A stretch of DNA of 64,000 nt from Alicyclobacillus pomorum DSM 14955 (GTDB lineage Bacteria > Bacillota > Bacilli > Alicyclobacillales > Alicyclobacillaceae): NCBI RefSeq assembly GCF_000472905.1, contig NZ_AXAR01000003.1, forward strand, positions 168,787-232,786, read 5' to 3'. Under the pieces are notes generated by a model. The model saw only the letters and a list, made by a program, of their open reading frames with translations. It ran no database searches and was not told where the DNA came from. Of the stretch, positions 26,393-34,577 are shown piece by piece. The stretch's first letter is position 1, and the number at the start of each line of letters is the position of its first letter. The translations under genes were made by a program, and so were the position numbers.

Positions 26393-27039
26393 CTTCGCAT
26401 GTGACCAGTGGTCTCTTGGCCTTGCATGAAGTGGAAAAGGAGTTCGACATGCGGTTGGTTTTGGACGGCGTGACCGTCTGCCTGGAGACTGGCCGCAGCT
26501 ATCTGCTCACCGCCGAAAACGGCAGCGGGAAGACGACCTTGCTGCAGGTGATGGCTGGACTCATCAGGCCAACGAAAGGCAGGGTTCTGTGGCGCGGGAA
26601 GCCTGTGACTCGAGCTTCGAAAGCGGAAGTCGGTGTTGTACTGCAACCACCGATGATTTACGGAGATTTAACGGGGCTTGAGAATCTCACACTCTACGCG
26701 GGCCTATATGGGGTGAAATCACCCAAGGCCGTGGCCGAACGCTGGCTACACCGATTTCAGTTGTCTGACGCCATGCATCGGCCGGCTCGCGAATATTCGA
26801 AGGGCATGCGACAGCGTCTGGCGTTGGCGCGGGCACTGGTACACGCGCCCTCGCTGTTGCTGCTCGATGAACCGTTTGATGGGCTGGACGTTCAGGGCAT
26901 TGCGTTGGTCCAGACTATACTTCGGGATACCGTGGCGTCCGGCGGCACGGTGTTCATGGTCGCTCACCAACTGGAGCCTGTGGAACACGTGGATGGCCGC
27001 TTTACTCTGCGTAACGGTAAGCTGGTGGAAGTGTCATGA
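26389..27039 (+). CDS. ccmA: Haem exporter ATP-binding protein CcmA
   Basis: 216 residues. ATPase of the CcmABCD complex that releases holo-CcmE. Walker A ENGSGKTTLLQ, signature YSKGMRQRLALARAL, Walker B LLLLDEPFDGLD. GTG start overlaps the preceding stop (GTGA); its own stop overlaps ccmB (ATGA). Confidence 0.9.
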   Translation: MTSHVTSGLLALHEVEKEFDMRLVLDGVTVCLETGRSYLLTAENGSGKTTLLQVMAGLIRPTKGRVLWRGKPVTRASKAEVGVVLQPPMIYGDLTGLENLTLYAGLYGVKSPKAVAERWLHRFQLSDAMHRPAREYSKGMRQRLALARALVHAPSLLLLDEPFDGLDVQGIALVQTILRDTVASGGTVFMVAHQLEPVEHVDGRFTLRNGKLVEVS

Positions 27040-27710
27040 ATGCCTGGAGAGTGTTCGGATACCTGGTTTGGAAAGACATCAAGATTGAATTCCGCGGCAA
27101 GCAGTTTCTCGCGGCGAGTGCCACCTTCGGCGTCCTGATGCTGTTCATCACGGGCGTGGCGATGGATGCTGCGCCGTCGTTACCGGTCACGTGGAGCGCC
27201 GGGCTGCTCTGGTTGAACGTATTTTTCACGACGGCCATCGGATTGACACGGCACGACCGAAAGGACAAGGAGTACGGGGCCAGCCTGGGCTTGCGATTAA
27301 TCCCAGCAGACCCGAGTGTTGTGTACTACGCAAAGTGGGTCAGTACCTGTGCGTTGATTTTGTTGGCTCAGGCCGCATTGGTTCTTGCGTTCTTCGTCAT
27401 GTTCAATCAACACACTCCATCGCTTCTCGGGATGTTTGTGATGACTTTGGTTGGCGGTATTGTAGGGTTGTCTGGCATTGGCAGTTTCTTGTCTGCTGTC
27501 ACTGCGGAAAGTGCTATGCGCGACTTGTTGTTACCGTTGTTGTTGTTTCCGCTCTCAGTGCCGTTGTTTCTGGCGGTGTTGAAAATTACCGTGGGGGCAT
27601 TTTCTGCACCCGCGTTTATCCCCTGGGTTTGGGTGGACGTGCTGGCAGGATACGTCGTCATGGTGGCCGTACTTCCCTGGTTGCTCTATGAGGTGTTGAT
27701 GGAGGTTTGA
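27036..27710 (+). CDS. ccmB: Haem exporter membrane protein CcmB
   Basis: 224 residues with six predicted membrane segments. N-terminal VWKDIKIEFRGKQF is the usual CcmB opening (KDL..ELR-like). It is the permease partner of CcmA. Four-base overlap with ccmA indicates coupling; ccmC starts five bases after its stop. Confidence 0.9.
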   Translation: MNAWRVFGYLVWKDIKIEFRGKQFLAASATFGVLMLFITGVAMDAAPSLPVTWSAGLLWLNVFFTTAIGLTRHDRKDKEYGASLGLRLIPADPSVVYYAKWVSTCALILLAQAALVLAFFVMFNQHTPSLLGMFVMTLVGGIVGLSGIGSFLSAVTAESAMRDLLLPLLLFPLSVPLFLAVLKITVGAFSAPAFIPWVWVDVLAGYVVMVAVLPWLLYEVLMEV

Positions 27711-27714
27711 CGAC

Positions 27715-28413
27715 ATGAACTGGCAGGTAAAGCTACTGGTTGTGCTGTTGGCGGCTTTCGGCGCTCTGGACTTGTACCTTGCGCTATTGTGGTCGCCGCC
27801 GGAAGCGCAGATGGGCGATTTGGTGCGCATCATGTACTTTCACGTGGCAAGCGCCTGGACGGCCATGTTGGCATTCTCCGTGGCGTTTGTGACGGCCGTC
27901 TTGTATGTGATATTTCGGCAGATAAAATGGGATGTCATTTCCGTATCGTCGGTGGAGATTGGACTGGTGTACACGTCTATCACGTTGGTCACCGGGATGC
28001 TTTGGGCCAAGCCGATTTGGAACACCTGGTGGACCTGGGATCCACGGTTGACGACCACCCTCATCCTCTGGTTTTTGTTCATTGGCTATACATTGCTGCG
28101 CGGAACCGTCTCAGGTTTGGAGCGGAGAGCCTTGGTTTCTTCAATTTACGCCATCGTCGCCTTTGCCGACGTGCCAGTGATCCATCTGTCGGTGAAACTT
28201 TGGCGTTCGATTCACCCAGACTTGATCACCGACTCCGGTTTTCAAATGCCAGGCTCCATGGCGTTTACATTGATGTTTGGTTTTGTGGTGTTCCTGTTGG
28301 TCTACGTGTTGCTGCTGTATATGCGGGCAAAATCGGAGTTCCTGCGGCTGCGTCTCTTTCAACTCCGCCAGGCCAGCAGGGCATTGTCCAGAGACGAAAG
28401 AGGGGGAATGTAG
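27715..28413 (+). CDS. ccmC: Haem-handling protein CcmC
   Basis: 232 residues, six membrane segments. It loads haem onto CcmE. WWD-type motif TWWTWDPRLTTTLILW (about residues 103-118), with the two expected haem-ligand His in MYFHVASAW and VPVIHLSVKLWRSIHP. Directly precedes ccmD. Confidence 0.93.
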   Translation: MNWQVKLLVVLLAAFGALDLYLALLWSPPEAQMGDLVRIMYFHVASAWTAMLAFSVAFVTAVLYVIFRQIKWDVISVSSVEIGLVYTSITLVTGMLWAKPIWNTWWTWDPRLTTTLILWFLFIGYTLLRGTVSGLERRALVSSIYAIVAFADVPVIHLSVKLWRSIHPDLITDSGFQMPGSMAFTLMFGFVVFLLVYVLLLYMRAKSEFLRLRLFQLRQASRALSRDERGGM

Positions 28414-28414
28414 A

Positions 28415-28567
28415 GTGGTTCAACACCTGGGATATTTGTGGGCGGTGACCCTCATTGTTTGGGTGGGTACACTCGCTTATGTGATGTCCATCTTGCGCCG
28501 GCAGGCGCGCATTCAACGCGAACTCGAAGCGATGCAATCCCGCCTGGACGACTTGAGCCATCGTTGA
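28415..28567 (+). CDS. ccmD: Small haem exporter protein CcmD
   Basis: 50 residues. One membrane segment (about 7-25) then a basic coiled tail RRQARIQRELEAMQSRLDDL, the CcmD pattern. GTG 28415 follows AGAGGGGGAATG. One base separates it from ccmC. Last gene of the ccm run; the next gene is convergent. Confidence 0.85.
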   Translation: MVQHLGYLWAVTLIVWVGTLAYVMSILRRQARIQRELEAMQSRLDDLSHR

Positions 28568-28653
28568 CATCGTACGACGATGCCGAGTTTCACCATCGAT
28601 GTGTGCATGCGTTCGCGATGGACGTGGACGGTTTGTCTTGACCCGGGCACCTG

Positions 28654-29139
28654 CTACTGCATGATTCGATTGACGAGGATGCCGCCGAAGACCGCGATGA
28701 ATATGGACACCATCATGCGCACGACGGCAAACTCCGGACCATAGAATGGAACCTCTGCAGGGAGGCGCGGTAAGGAGACGAGCTGCCACGACGTGACGAA
28801 TGCAAAAACTGCTCCTGGACTCGCGTTGGCTGCCAATAGTCCCGATGCCAACGGGTACATGGCCCAGCGCGATCCGGTGCCGAGCATACCGAACATTGCC
28901 CCCAGCAAAATGCCGCCAATCCCCGCCTCGCGTCCGAGCCAGCGCGCCACGATATGGACGTGGAAGAACTGTGATAACAAGCCAGCCGCTAACATTGACA
29001 CGACAATCCAAGGAAGCGCTTGAACAAACATGTCGGCAGTGGTTTCCAGCCCTTCGGAAGCGATACCTGGGCGAAATATCCACAGCGCAACGTACGCGGC
29101 CACCGTGAATGCTGCGAAGGAAAGCAGGGTCTTGTCCAC
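28654..29139 (-). CDS. Predicted permease-like integral membrane protein
   Basis: 161 residues with four to five membrane segments, resembling half of a DUF318/UPF0718-type permease (segments LPWIVVSMLAAGLLSQFFHV and GTGSRWAMYPLASGLLAA). Full-length members have about 300 residues, so this is a short version, perhaps working as a dimer. I chose GTG 29139, eight bases after AGGAGG, over the GTG at 29148, which touches the ribosome site. It follows the family-18 gene by 19 bases on the same strand, so the two are likely co-transcribed. Confidence 0.6.
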   Translation of the reverse strand: MDKTLLSFAAFTVAAYVALWIFRPGIASEGLETTADMFVQALPWIVVSMLAAGLLSQFFHVHIVARWLGREAGIGGILLGAMFGMLGTGSRWAMYPLASGLLAANASPGAVFAFVTSWQLVSLPRLPAEVPFYGPEFAVVRMMVSIFIAVFGGILVNRIMQ

Positions 29140-29158
29140 GCCAGACACCTCCTAGTCG

Positions 29159-30490
29159 CTACGACACGCTTTGGCGGAGGGATTGAATCATAGAATTCCA
29201 CGTTTCGGTGCTGGACAAGCTCAGCGACCAAATCGCCACTCCCGGCAATCCGAGGTTGTTGACAAGGTCGAGTTTACGCTGCATCGTTCTGTCCGTCTCG
29301 TACCACCCGACCTCGTACCCGTCTGGCTTGGGATACTTCACGTACATCAGCCCCAAATTGTCGTCCCACTGCCCTTTGACGTTGTGGTCTGTCAATACTT
29401 TGTTTACGTCGGGCGCGGCAATCGATTCACTATTGACGCTGCCGTCCTTGTGTACGTACCAGAACCTAGCGTAGAACGGAATGCCGAGAATCAGCTTGTC
29501 CGCGGGCACGCCTGTAGACAACAGGTCATCCACGGATTCGGTGACCCACGGGACATCGGCGACCGGACCCGGAGTCGGATCGTTTTCCCAGTGTTCGTCG
29601 TACGCCATCAAAATCACGTAGTCGCAGTATTGTGCGAGCCCAGCGTGAAAGTACGCAGCCTCATCCTTGAGGTAGACAATGTCTGGCGTGATGTCTACCG
29701 AAAGTTGCACGCCCATCGGATGAAGCGCTTGGCTCAGTGCTTTGATAAACGCCGTGAAGTTTTGCTGGTCGCCCGAGCGAATGTTTTCAAAGTCAACGTT
29801 GACTCCATCCAAATGACCTTGATTCGCAGCGTTTGCCACGGACTGTACCAAGCGTTCACGTTGTCCCGGTTGACTGAGTACGGCGTGCGTGAGCCCAGCG
29901 CTGAACTGGTTGTCGAACATCGCCCACACTTTAATCTTGTGCGCATGCGCGTAGTCGACGACGCTGGCCTGCGTATGGTCGGTCAGAGTACCGTCTTGTG
30001 ACGCGACAGACAACCACTTCGGACTGACGACGCTGATCCCCGGATTGTCATGAATCATATGGATGGTTCGTGAAGGTGTGTCGTAGGGCATCCAGCCGAG
30101 GGCCAGCTTTTTTGACGATTGTTCCCAGGTTGAGAGGGATTGGAAAAGACTCCCTTGCATACCCGAGTTTGTACCGACGGCTGGGTCTGTAATCGGCAAC
30201 TGCGCTGCCAACATGCCTTGTGGATTGGCCAACGGCAACTTCAGCGCCGTGGAGACGGCTTCCAGCAGTGAGTGACGTTCACCATCGTCAGACTTTTGAT
30301 AGTTTGGGGTTCCAACGAGCTCGCTGATCTCCAATGACGCAAGACTCGTCGCCTCCATTTGTGCCGCGGACTGCCAGGACCCGCCTCCATACAATAATAG
30401 AAGGCTACCCAGGCAACCTGCGGCGATGACAATCATTCCAACGACGGCAGCAAACCAGCGTAGTAGAGCAGACGGAGTGTGGGGGTGCAT
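29159..30490 (-). CDS. Membrane-anchored glycoside hydrolase family 18 protein
   Basis: 443 residues. An N-terminal membrane anchor (about 8-35) precedes a GH18 TIM barrel. The catalytic motif is LDGVNVDFENI, with the general-acid Glu present; the end has GVAIWSLSL, typical of this fold. Bacillus relatives (YaaH, YvbX, YdhD type) act on cell wall or spore cortex glycans or on chitin-like polymers. No LysM domain is present. ATG 30490 follows AAAGGAG; the open frame extends 47 codons upstream but lacks a ribosome site there. Confidence 0.8.
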   Translation of the reverse strand: MHPHTPSALLRWFAAVVGMIVIAAGCLGSLLLLYGGGSWQSAAQMEATSLASLEISELVGTPNYQKSDDGERHSLLEAVSTALKLPLANPQGMLAAQLPITDPAVGTNSGMQGSLFQSLSTWEQSSKKLALGWMPYDTPSRTIHMIHDNPGISVVSPKWLSVASQDGTLTDHTQASVVDYAHAHKIKVWAMFDNQFSAGLTHAVLSQPGQRERLVQSVANAANQGHLDGVNVDFENIRSGDQQNFTAFIKALSQALHPMGVQLSVDITPDIVYLKDEAAYFHAGLAQYCDYVILMAYDEHWENDPTPGPVADVPWVTESVDDLLSTGVPADKLILGIPFYARFWYVHKDGSVNSESIAAPDVNKVLTDHNVKGQWDDNLGLMYVKYPKPDGYEVGWYETDRTMQRKLDLVNNLGLPGVAIWSLSLSSTETWNSMIQSLRQSVS

Positions 30491-30683
30491 GTTGCGACTC
30501 CTTTCGAAGACGGGTTCAACCTTCTTTGATGGTCGGTTCACAACTAGACTATGAATTGGATTTGTAGAATAGAAGAATCTGATGCGCAGATTTACCGGAG
30601 GGATTTCAACATGCCTCCGCTGAGTCGGCAATATCTGACGCTTAAGACGCCAGCGCTTCGTCGTAGTAAAATGGCGTTATGGG

Positions 30684-31481
30684 GTGAGCGTCTTGGGACA
30701 AACAAAGAAAACCATTCATGAGTGGGAAAAGGAATTAAACATCAAACTGTTGGACTTGGACGGGTTTGATGTGCGCGATGACCAACTGTTTACGCGGTTG
30801 TTTACCCGTAAAGAGTTCGAAAAATCAGCGGCCGAATGCACCATCATGAAGGTGCAAGAGGTGCCAAGCGTACAAGAGGAACCGAAGGTACAACAGGTGC
30901 CAAGAGTACAAGCAGTACCCAAGGTACAACAAGTGCCAAGAGTACAAGAGGTATCCAAAGTGCAAGAGGCGCCCAAAGTACAAGAGGTACAAGACCGCAT
31001 TTCCAAGCCTACACAGAGAAGGCGTTATAAGCTTTACATTGTTCCGTTGGTGTTGTTTACGATGCCTGTTGTTGCAACGGTTATCGTCAGCTTCATATTT
31101 CGAGCGATAACTCGTCTTATCAACATCAGGTGGTACGTACCTGTATCCATACTGCTTGTGGATGTCGCGATGCTGCTCATCCAACCCAATGCAGCGGTGC
31201 TGTCCGGACCGTTTTTTCTCTGGTATCACTTGTTCAACATGTTGTACCATCAGTGGTTGCCGTTCTGGACACATGTTCGGTATTCCATTTTCCATCAACC
31301 ACTCAACTTAATAGACACGGACAAGCCGCTTTTTTACGACGTCGAAATTCACGGAACTCCACTGTACTTGTACTTTGGGTTGCCGCAGGCCATTACAAGT
31401 AGCCTGTTTTGGGCGACAAGCATCGCAAGTGTGAAGCACTTGCTGATAAACAGAAGGCGCCGCGATGGGGTGCGTCGTTAA
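30684..31481 (+). CDS. Unknown membrane protein with hexapeptide VQ repeats
   Basis: 265 residues, not recognised as a whole. Residues 1-55 form a charged cytoplasmic domain (TIHEWEKELNIKLLDLDGFD). Residues 57-104 are eight tandem copies of VQ-x-x-P-x. Then come three to four membrane segments (about 115-140, 147-163, 170-187) and a hydrophobic C-terminal region 210-255. GTG start, with GGGGT rather than a strong ribosome site. The upstream gap (30491-30683) shows no clear promoter. Neighbours give no functional clue. Confidence 0.65.
   Translation: MSVLGQTKKTIHEWEKELNIKLLDLDGFDVRDDQLFTRLFTRKEFEKSAAECTIMKVQEVPSVQEEPKVQQVPRVQAVPKVQQVPRVQEVSKVQEAPKVQEVQDRISKPTQRRRYKLYIVPLVLFTMPVVATVIVSFIFRAITRLINIRWYVPVSILLVDVAMLLIQPNAAVLSGPFFLWYHLFNMLYHQWLPFWTHVRYSIFHQPLNLIDTDKPLFYDVEIHGTPLYLYFGLPQAITSSLFWATSIASVKHLLINRRRRDGVRR
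30852..30995 (+). repeat. Eight-copy 18-bp in-frame tandem repeat
   Basis: Eight units of 18 bases encode VQEVPS, VQEEPK, VQQVPR, VQAVPK, VQQVPR, VQEVSK, VQEAPK, VQEVQD. Units differ mostly by single substitutions, and the pattern VQ-x-x-P-[KRS] holds throughout. Copy number is prone to change by slippage. The encoded stretch is likely an extended, positively charged linker before the membrane part. Confidence 0.9.
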
Positions 31482-31619
31482 GGCGCCATGTTTCGTCTTT
31501 GCCATTTGCGGTTGTGGGGATAGGGCGAGAGTAGTGCCTGAAGACGCAACGTCCGTTGTTTGGACAGGAAAACGAGGTGAGATCATTGGCGGAAAGAGTT
31601 TCGTTCGGTATCATGAGAG

Positions 31620-32579
31620 GTGAGAAGTGAGGGATCAGAATTCGTGTTAATGAACGCACATGGTTCGGTTTCAGAAGTCTCGCCGCGGATGCCCGAGGAT
31701 GGCGAAGTCGCTTGGCTGCACCTTTGCCAACCGAGCCAAGCCGAACTGCAGGACATCGTCCACGACACCTTTGGGTGTCATCCGCTGGCCATCGAAGATA
31801 TCGAGCATCTCGGGCAACGTCCGAAGTTGGATTACTACAGAAACCAGCGTCATCCCCACGCCTTTATCACCTTTTACTCGATTGACCGACAGTTATCGGC
31901 GACGGAGTATTCCATTGTGGTTGGTAGGAACTACGTCATTACAGTGACACAACATCCGTTGTCGTGGTTGGACGATTTGTACAAGAGGACGCAGGAAAAT
32001 CCGGACGTCATGTCGGATGCAGGGACCTTATTGCACCGGATTCTCGACCATTGTGTCGACGGGTACTTTTCTGTGATGGACGAGTTGGAGGAGCGACTGG
32101 ACTCTCTTGAGCGCCAAGTGTTTCACAACACGCGAAAGGATCTCGCTCCGACCATCTTTCGCCTGAAGCGAAAGCTTCACAAAATCCGGAGAGTTTCGTC
32201 GGATGGTAGAAACGTCATCGGCATGCTCGCTCACGATGCGTTCCCCTACACGGAGGAGTCTCACCAGATTTACTTTCTGGACGTCTATGACCACATATCG
32301 AGGGTAGTGGACGGATTTGACGCCATTCGCGACAGCCTCAGCGGGCTCCTGGACCTGCAGACCGCACAGCGCGGAAACCGCATGAACGAAGTGATGAAAA
32401 CCCTGACAATTTTCAGCAGTATTTTTCTTCCGTTGTCATTCATCGTCGGGGTATACGGGACGAACTTTCACGACATACCGGAACTTAACTGGAAATACGG
32501 CTACCTGTATTTGTGGTGCCTGATGATTACTGTCGCTGTGGGATTGGCCCTGTACTTCAAGAAAAGAGGATGGTGGTAG
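31620..32579 (+). CDS. corA: CorA-family divalent metal transporter with GTN motif
   Basis: 319 residues. A large cytoplasmic funnel domain is followed by two C-terminal membrane segments (about 262-283 and 294-313). The hallmark YGMNF after the first membrane helix reads YGTNF here (residue about 284), so Met of GMN is Thr. The family pattern MNEVMKTLTIFSSIFLPLSFI is otherwise intact. Ion specificity may differ from Mg2+. The start is uncertain: GTG 31620 lacks a good ribosome site; GTG 31644 or ATG 31650 lie behind GTGAGGG. Confidence 0.85.
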   Translation: MRSEGSEFVLMNAHGSVSEVSPRMPEDGEVAWLHLCQPSQAELQDIVHDTFGCHPLAIEDIEHLGQRPKLDYYRNQRHPHAFITFYSIDRQLSATEYSIVVGRNYVITVTQHPLSWLDDLYKRTQENPDVMSDAGTLLHRILDHCVDGYFSVMDELEERLDSLERQVFHNTRKDLAPTIFRLKRKLHKIRRVSSDGRNVIGMLAHDAFPYTEESHQIYFLDVYDHISRVVDGFDAIRDSLSGLLDLQTAQRGNRMNEVMKTLTIFSSIFLPLSFIVGVYGTNFHDIPELNWKYGYLYLWCLMITVAVGLALYFKKRGWW

Positions 32580-33571
32580 TCGTGACGTTCACCCATCCGG
32601 ACATCGTCCGGATTGAACTGCAGACACCGTTTCCAGTCGGTTCTGTCAACGCATATCTGATGCTCAGTGACGACGCGCGAGTACTCGTCGACTGCGGGCC
32701 GAACTACGATCCCGCGCGCGAAGCCTTGCAGACCTCCTTGGCAAGCCATGGGCTTCAGCCTGAAGATATCACCGCGCTTGTATTAACGCATGGGCACGTG
32801 GATCACGTAGGACTGGCGTCACTTTTTCAATCGCGGGGTGTGCCTGTCTACGCCTTACAGGGCGTACAAACGTGGTTAACGCCGGGCGGAGAGTGGGATC
32901 ACTACCGCGCTGCGTTCTTTGAATCCTTGTACACTTCTATGGGTGTTCCTCGTGACTTGATAGCTCGTGCGAAACGGGATCTGTTTTTGTTACAAAAATG
33001 GAACGACCGGTCGGTCGTCGATGTGGAACTGGTGCCTGGCCAAACGCTGCCGTGGTTTCCCATGTACGAAGTACTACATGTGCCAGGACACGCGCAGGCG
33101 GCGCTCGCGTTGTGGAATCGAGAGACGGGTGACATCTTGACAGGAGATCAGTTGTTGCCACACGTGTCTTCCAACGCGTTGATTGAGCCAACGCTTGATG
33201 CAACGGAAGGGCGGGCAGCTACCCGAACCCAGAGTCTGATTCAGTACCGAGCCAATTTGCAAGCGTTGGCGCGCATGGAGCTCGCTACAGCCTACCCAGG
33301 TCATGGGGACCCGTTTCAGGAGCCGAGAGATTTGATTCGGAGGAGACTCGCAGATCAAGAACGTCGCCAGTCACAGTTCTATGAACTGGTGGCAAAGGCG
33401 CCGAACTCCACCGCATTTGACATTGCGGTTAAGTTCTTTCCGCGGCACTTGAACCAACTTTCGCTAATTATGTCGGAGACGCTAGGATTCCTCGATTGGC
33501 TCGAAGCAGACGGAAAAATCGCAGCGTTTGAGACACATGAGGGCGTCATTCGCTGGCGCTCCACACAGTAG
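32570..33571 (+). CDS. Metallo-beta-lactamase fold hydrolase
   Basis: 333 residues. The motif LTHGHVDHVG (HxHxDH) marks a binuclear metal site, with further ligands in VPGHAQAAL, LTGDQLLP and AYPGHGDPF. A C-terminal winged-helix-like region follows (about 245-330), typical of the LACTB2-like/MBL hydrolase subfamily. The substrate is unknown. The start is uncertain: ATG 32570 overlaps the corA stop; GTG 32582 is possible with AAAAGAGG upstream. Confidence 0.82.
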   Translation: MVVVVTFTHPDIVRIELQTPFPVGSVNAYLMLSDDARVLVDCGPNYDPAREALQTSLASHGLQPEDITALVLTHGHVDHVGLASLFQSRGVPVYALQGVQTWLTPGGEWDHYRAAFFESLYTSMGVPRDLIARAKRDLFLLQKWNDRSVVDVELVPGQTLPWFPMYEVLHVPGHAQAALALWNRETGDILTGDQLLPHVSSNALIEPTLDATEGRAATRTQSLIQYRANLQALARMELATAYPGHGDPFQEPRDLIRRRLADQERRQSQFYELVAKAPNSTAFDIAVKFFPRHLNQLSLIMSETLGFLDWLEADGKIAAFETHEGVIRWRSTQ

Positions 33572-33631
33572 AGGTAGGGACGCTGCATCTCGTGGTATGC
33601 TGAGTGAAGACGCGATGAAGGAGGCGGATGG

Positions 33632-34162
33632 ATGACATCCCGAAGTGGACTCACACATTTCGATGAAACGGGTAGACCTCAGATGGTGGACGTCTCCCAC
33701 AAGCCCGCAACGGTGCGCGAGGCCGTGGCCGAAGCGTTTGTGTGGATGCAGTCTGAAACGCGGCGCGCGATTGAAGACCGACACGTCGCCAAGGGTGATG
33801 TCATACAAGTTGCAGAACTCGCAGGCATCATGGCAGCCAAAAGGACGTCAGAATTGATCCCGTTGTGTCATCCAGTCCCACTGTCCAACGTCCGAGTCGT
33901 GACGGAGTGGGTCGATGGAATCGACGGCGACGAAGCGTGCCTGCGCGTTGTCGCTACCGCGAAGACGACGCACCAAACCGGCGTTGAACTGGAGGCCCTG
34001 ACGGCTTGTACGGTGGCTGGGTTGACGATTTACGACATGTGTAAGGCCATCGATAGACGCATGTCCATTCGGGACGTGCGTTTGCTCCGCAAGTCAGGGG
34101 GAACCAGTGGCGTATTCGACCTCAGTGCGACCGACACGCCCAGCGTTCTGAATGAGCCGTGA
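33632..34162 (+). CDS. moaC: Cyclic pyranopterin monophosphate synthase
   Basis: 176 residues. It converts the MoaA product to cyclic pyranopterin monophosphate in molybdenum cofactor synthesis. Signatures: [34 protein letters not shown], and [26 protein letters not shown] 33632 follows AAGGAGGCGG. No other moa/moe gene lies nearby. Confidence 0.95.
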   Translation: MTSRSGLTHFDETGRPQMVDVSHKPATVREAVAEAFVWMQSETRRAIEDRHVAKGDVIQVAELAGIMAAKRTSELIPLCHPVPLSNVRVVTEWVDGIDGDEACLRVVATAKTTHQTGVELEALTACTVAGLTIYDMCKAIDRRMSIRDVRLLRKSGGTSGVFDLSATDTPSVLNEP

Positions 34163-34172
34163 ATACGAGAGC

Positions 34173-34445
34173 CTAGTCACGGGACGGTCTGTGTCTTTTG
34201 GGGACAGGCCGTCCGCGCCAGCCTTCGCGCTTCAGCTTCCCGCGTTTCTTATCTCGATGGTAAATATAACCGCCTAAAAAAGCGGTTGCAGCCAAACCCA
34301 GCAGAAGTCCGAACGCGGCCCACACGACGTCGCTCACGCTTCCTGATGCAAGATACCACTCAATGTGCGTGCGAAACAGGTTGAGCCCTTCTCCTGCGAC
34401 GAAAAACACCCCAATCAGAATTCCCCAGGCTACCAAATTTCTCAT
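34173..34445 (-). CDS. Small hypothetical membrane protein
   Basis: 90 residues. Two membrane segments (about 5-22 and 38-60) and a very basic C-terminal tail (DKKRGKLKREGWRGRPVPKRHR). Not recognised. It is convergent with moaC, with only 10 bases between stops. Confidence 0.55.
   Translation of the reverse strand: MRNLVAWGILIGVFFVAGEGLNLFRTHIEWYLASGSVSDVVWAAFGLLLGLAATAFLGGYIYHRDKKRGKLKREGWRGRPVPKRHRPSRD
34182..34214. terminator. Possible bidirectional terminator between moaC and the small membrane gene
   Basis: Eleven-base stem GGACGGTCTGT / ACAGGCCGTCC (one G-T pair) with an 11-base loop containing TCTTTT. It overlaps the 3' end of the minus-strand gene. No long T-run, so its role is uncertain. 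Confidence 0.4.
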
Positions 34446-34577
34446 CTTCGCAGTCCTTCCGCATCCATGCTAGTCTAGCTTGTTTATCATCATAGCACAG
34501 CCAGTCCGTTTGCGTGGCTCTGTGCCTTACGTAACAGGGATGGTACAATGGCGAGTGGGGAAAGGGTGAACCACTGA

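Noticed and set aside
28265-29083. 272-residue open frame on the minus strand
   Set aside because: It overlaps ccmC, ccmD and the permease gene in another frame and has no coherent domain or membrane pattern.
29171-30001. 276-residue open frame on the plus strand
   Set aside because: Entirely inside the family-18 glycosidase gene on the opposite strand, whose catalytic motif and start are clear.
30852-30995. Regular 18-bp repeats as a CRISPR-like or regulatory array
   Set aside because: The repeats are contiguous, in frame and encode a hexapeptide; there are no unique spacers and no cas genes.
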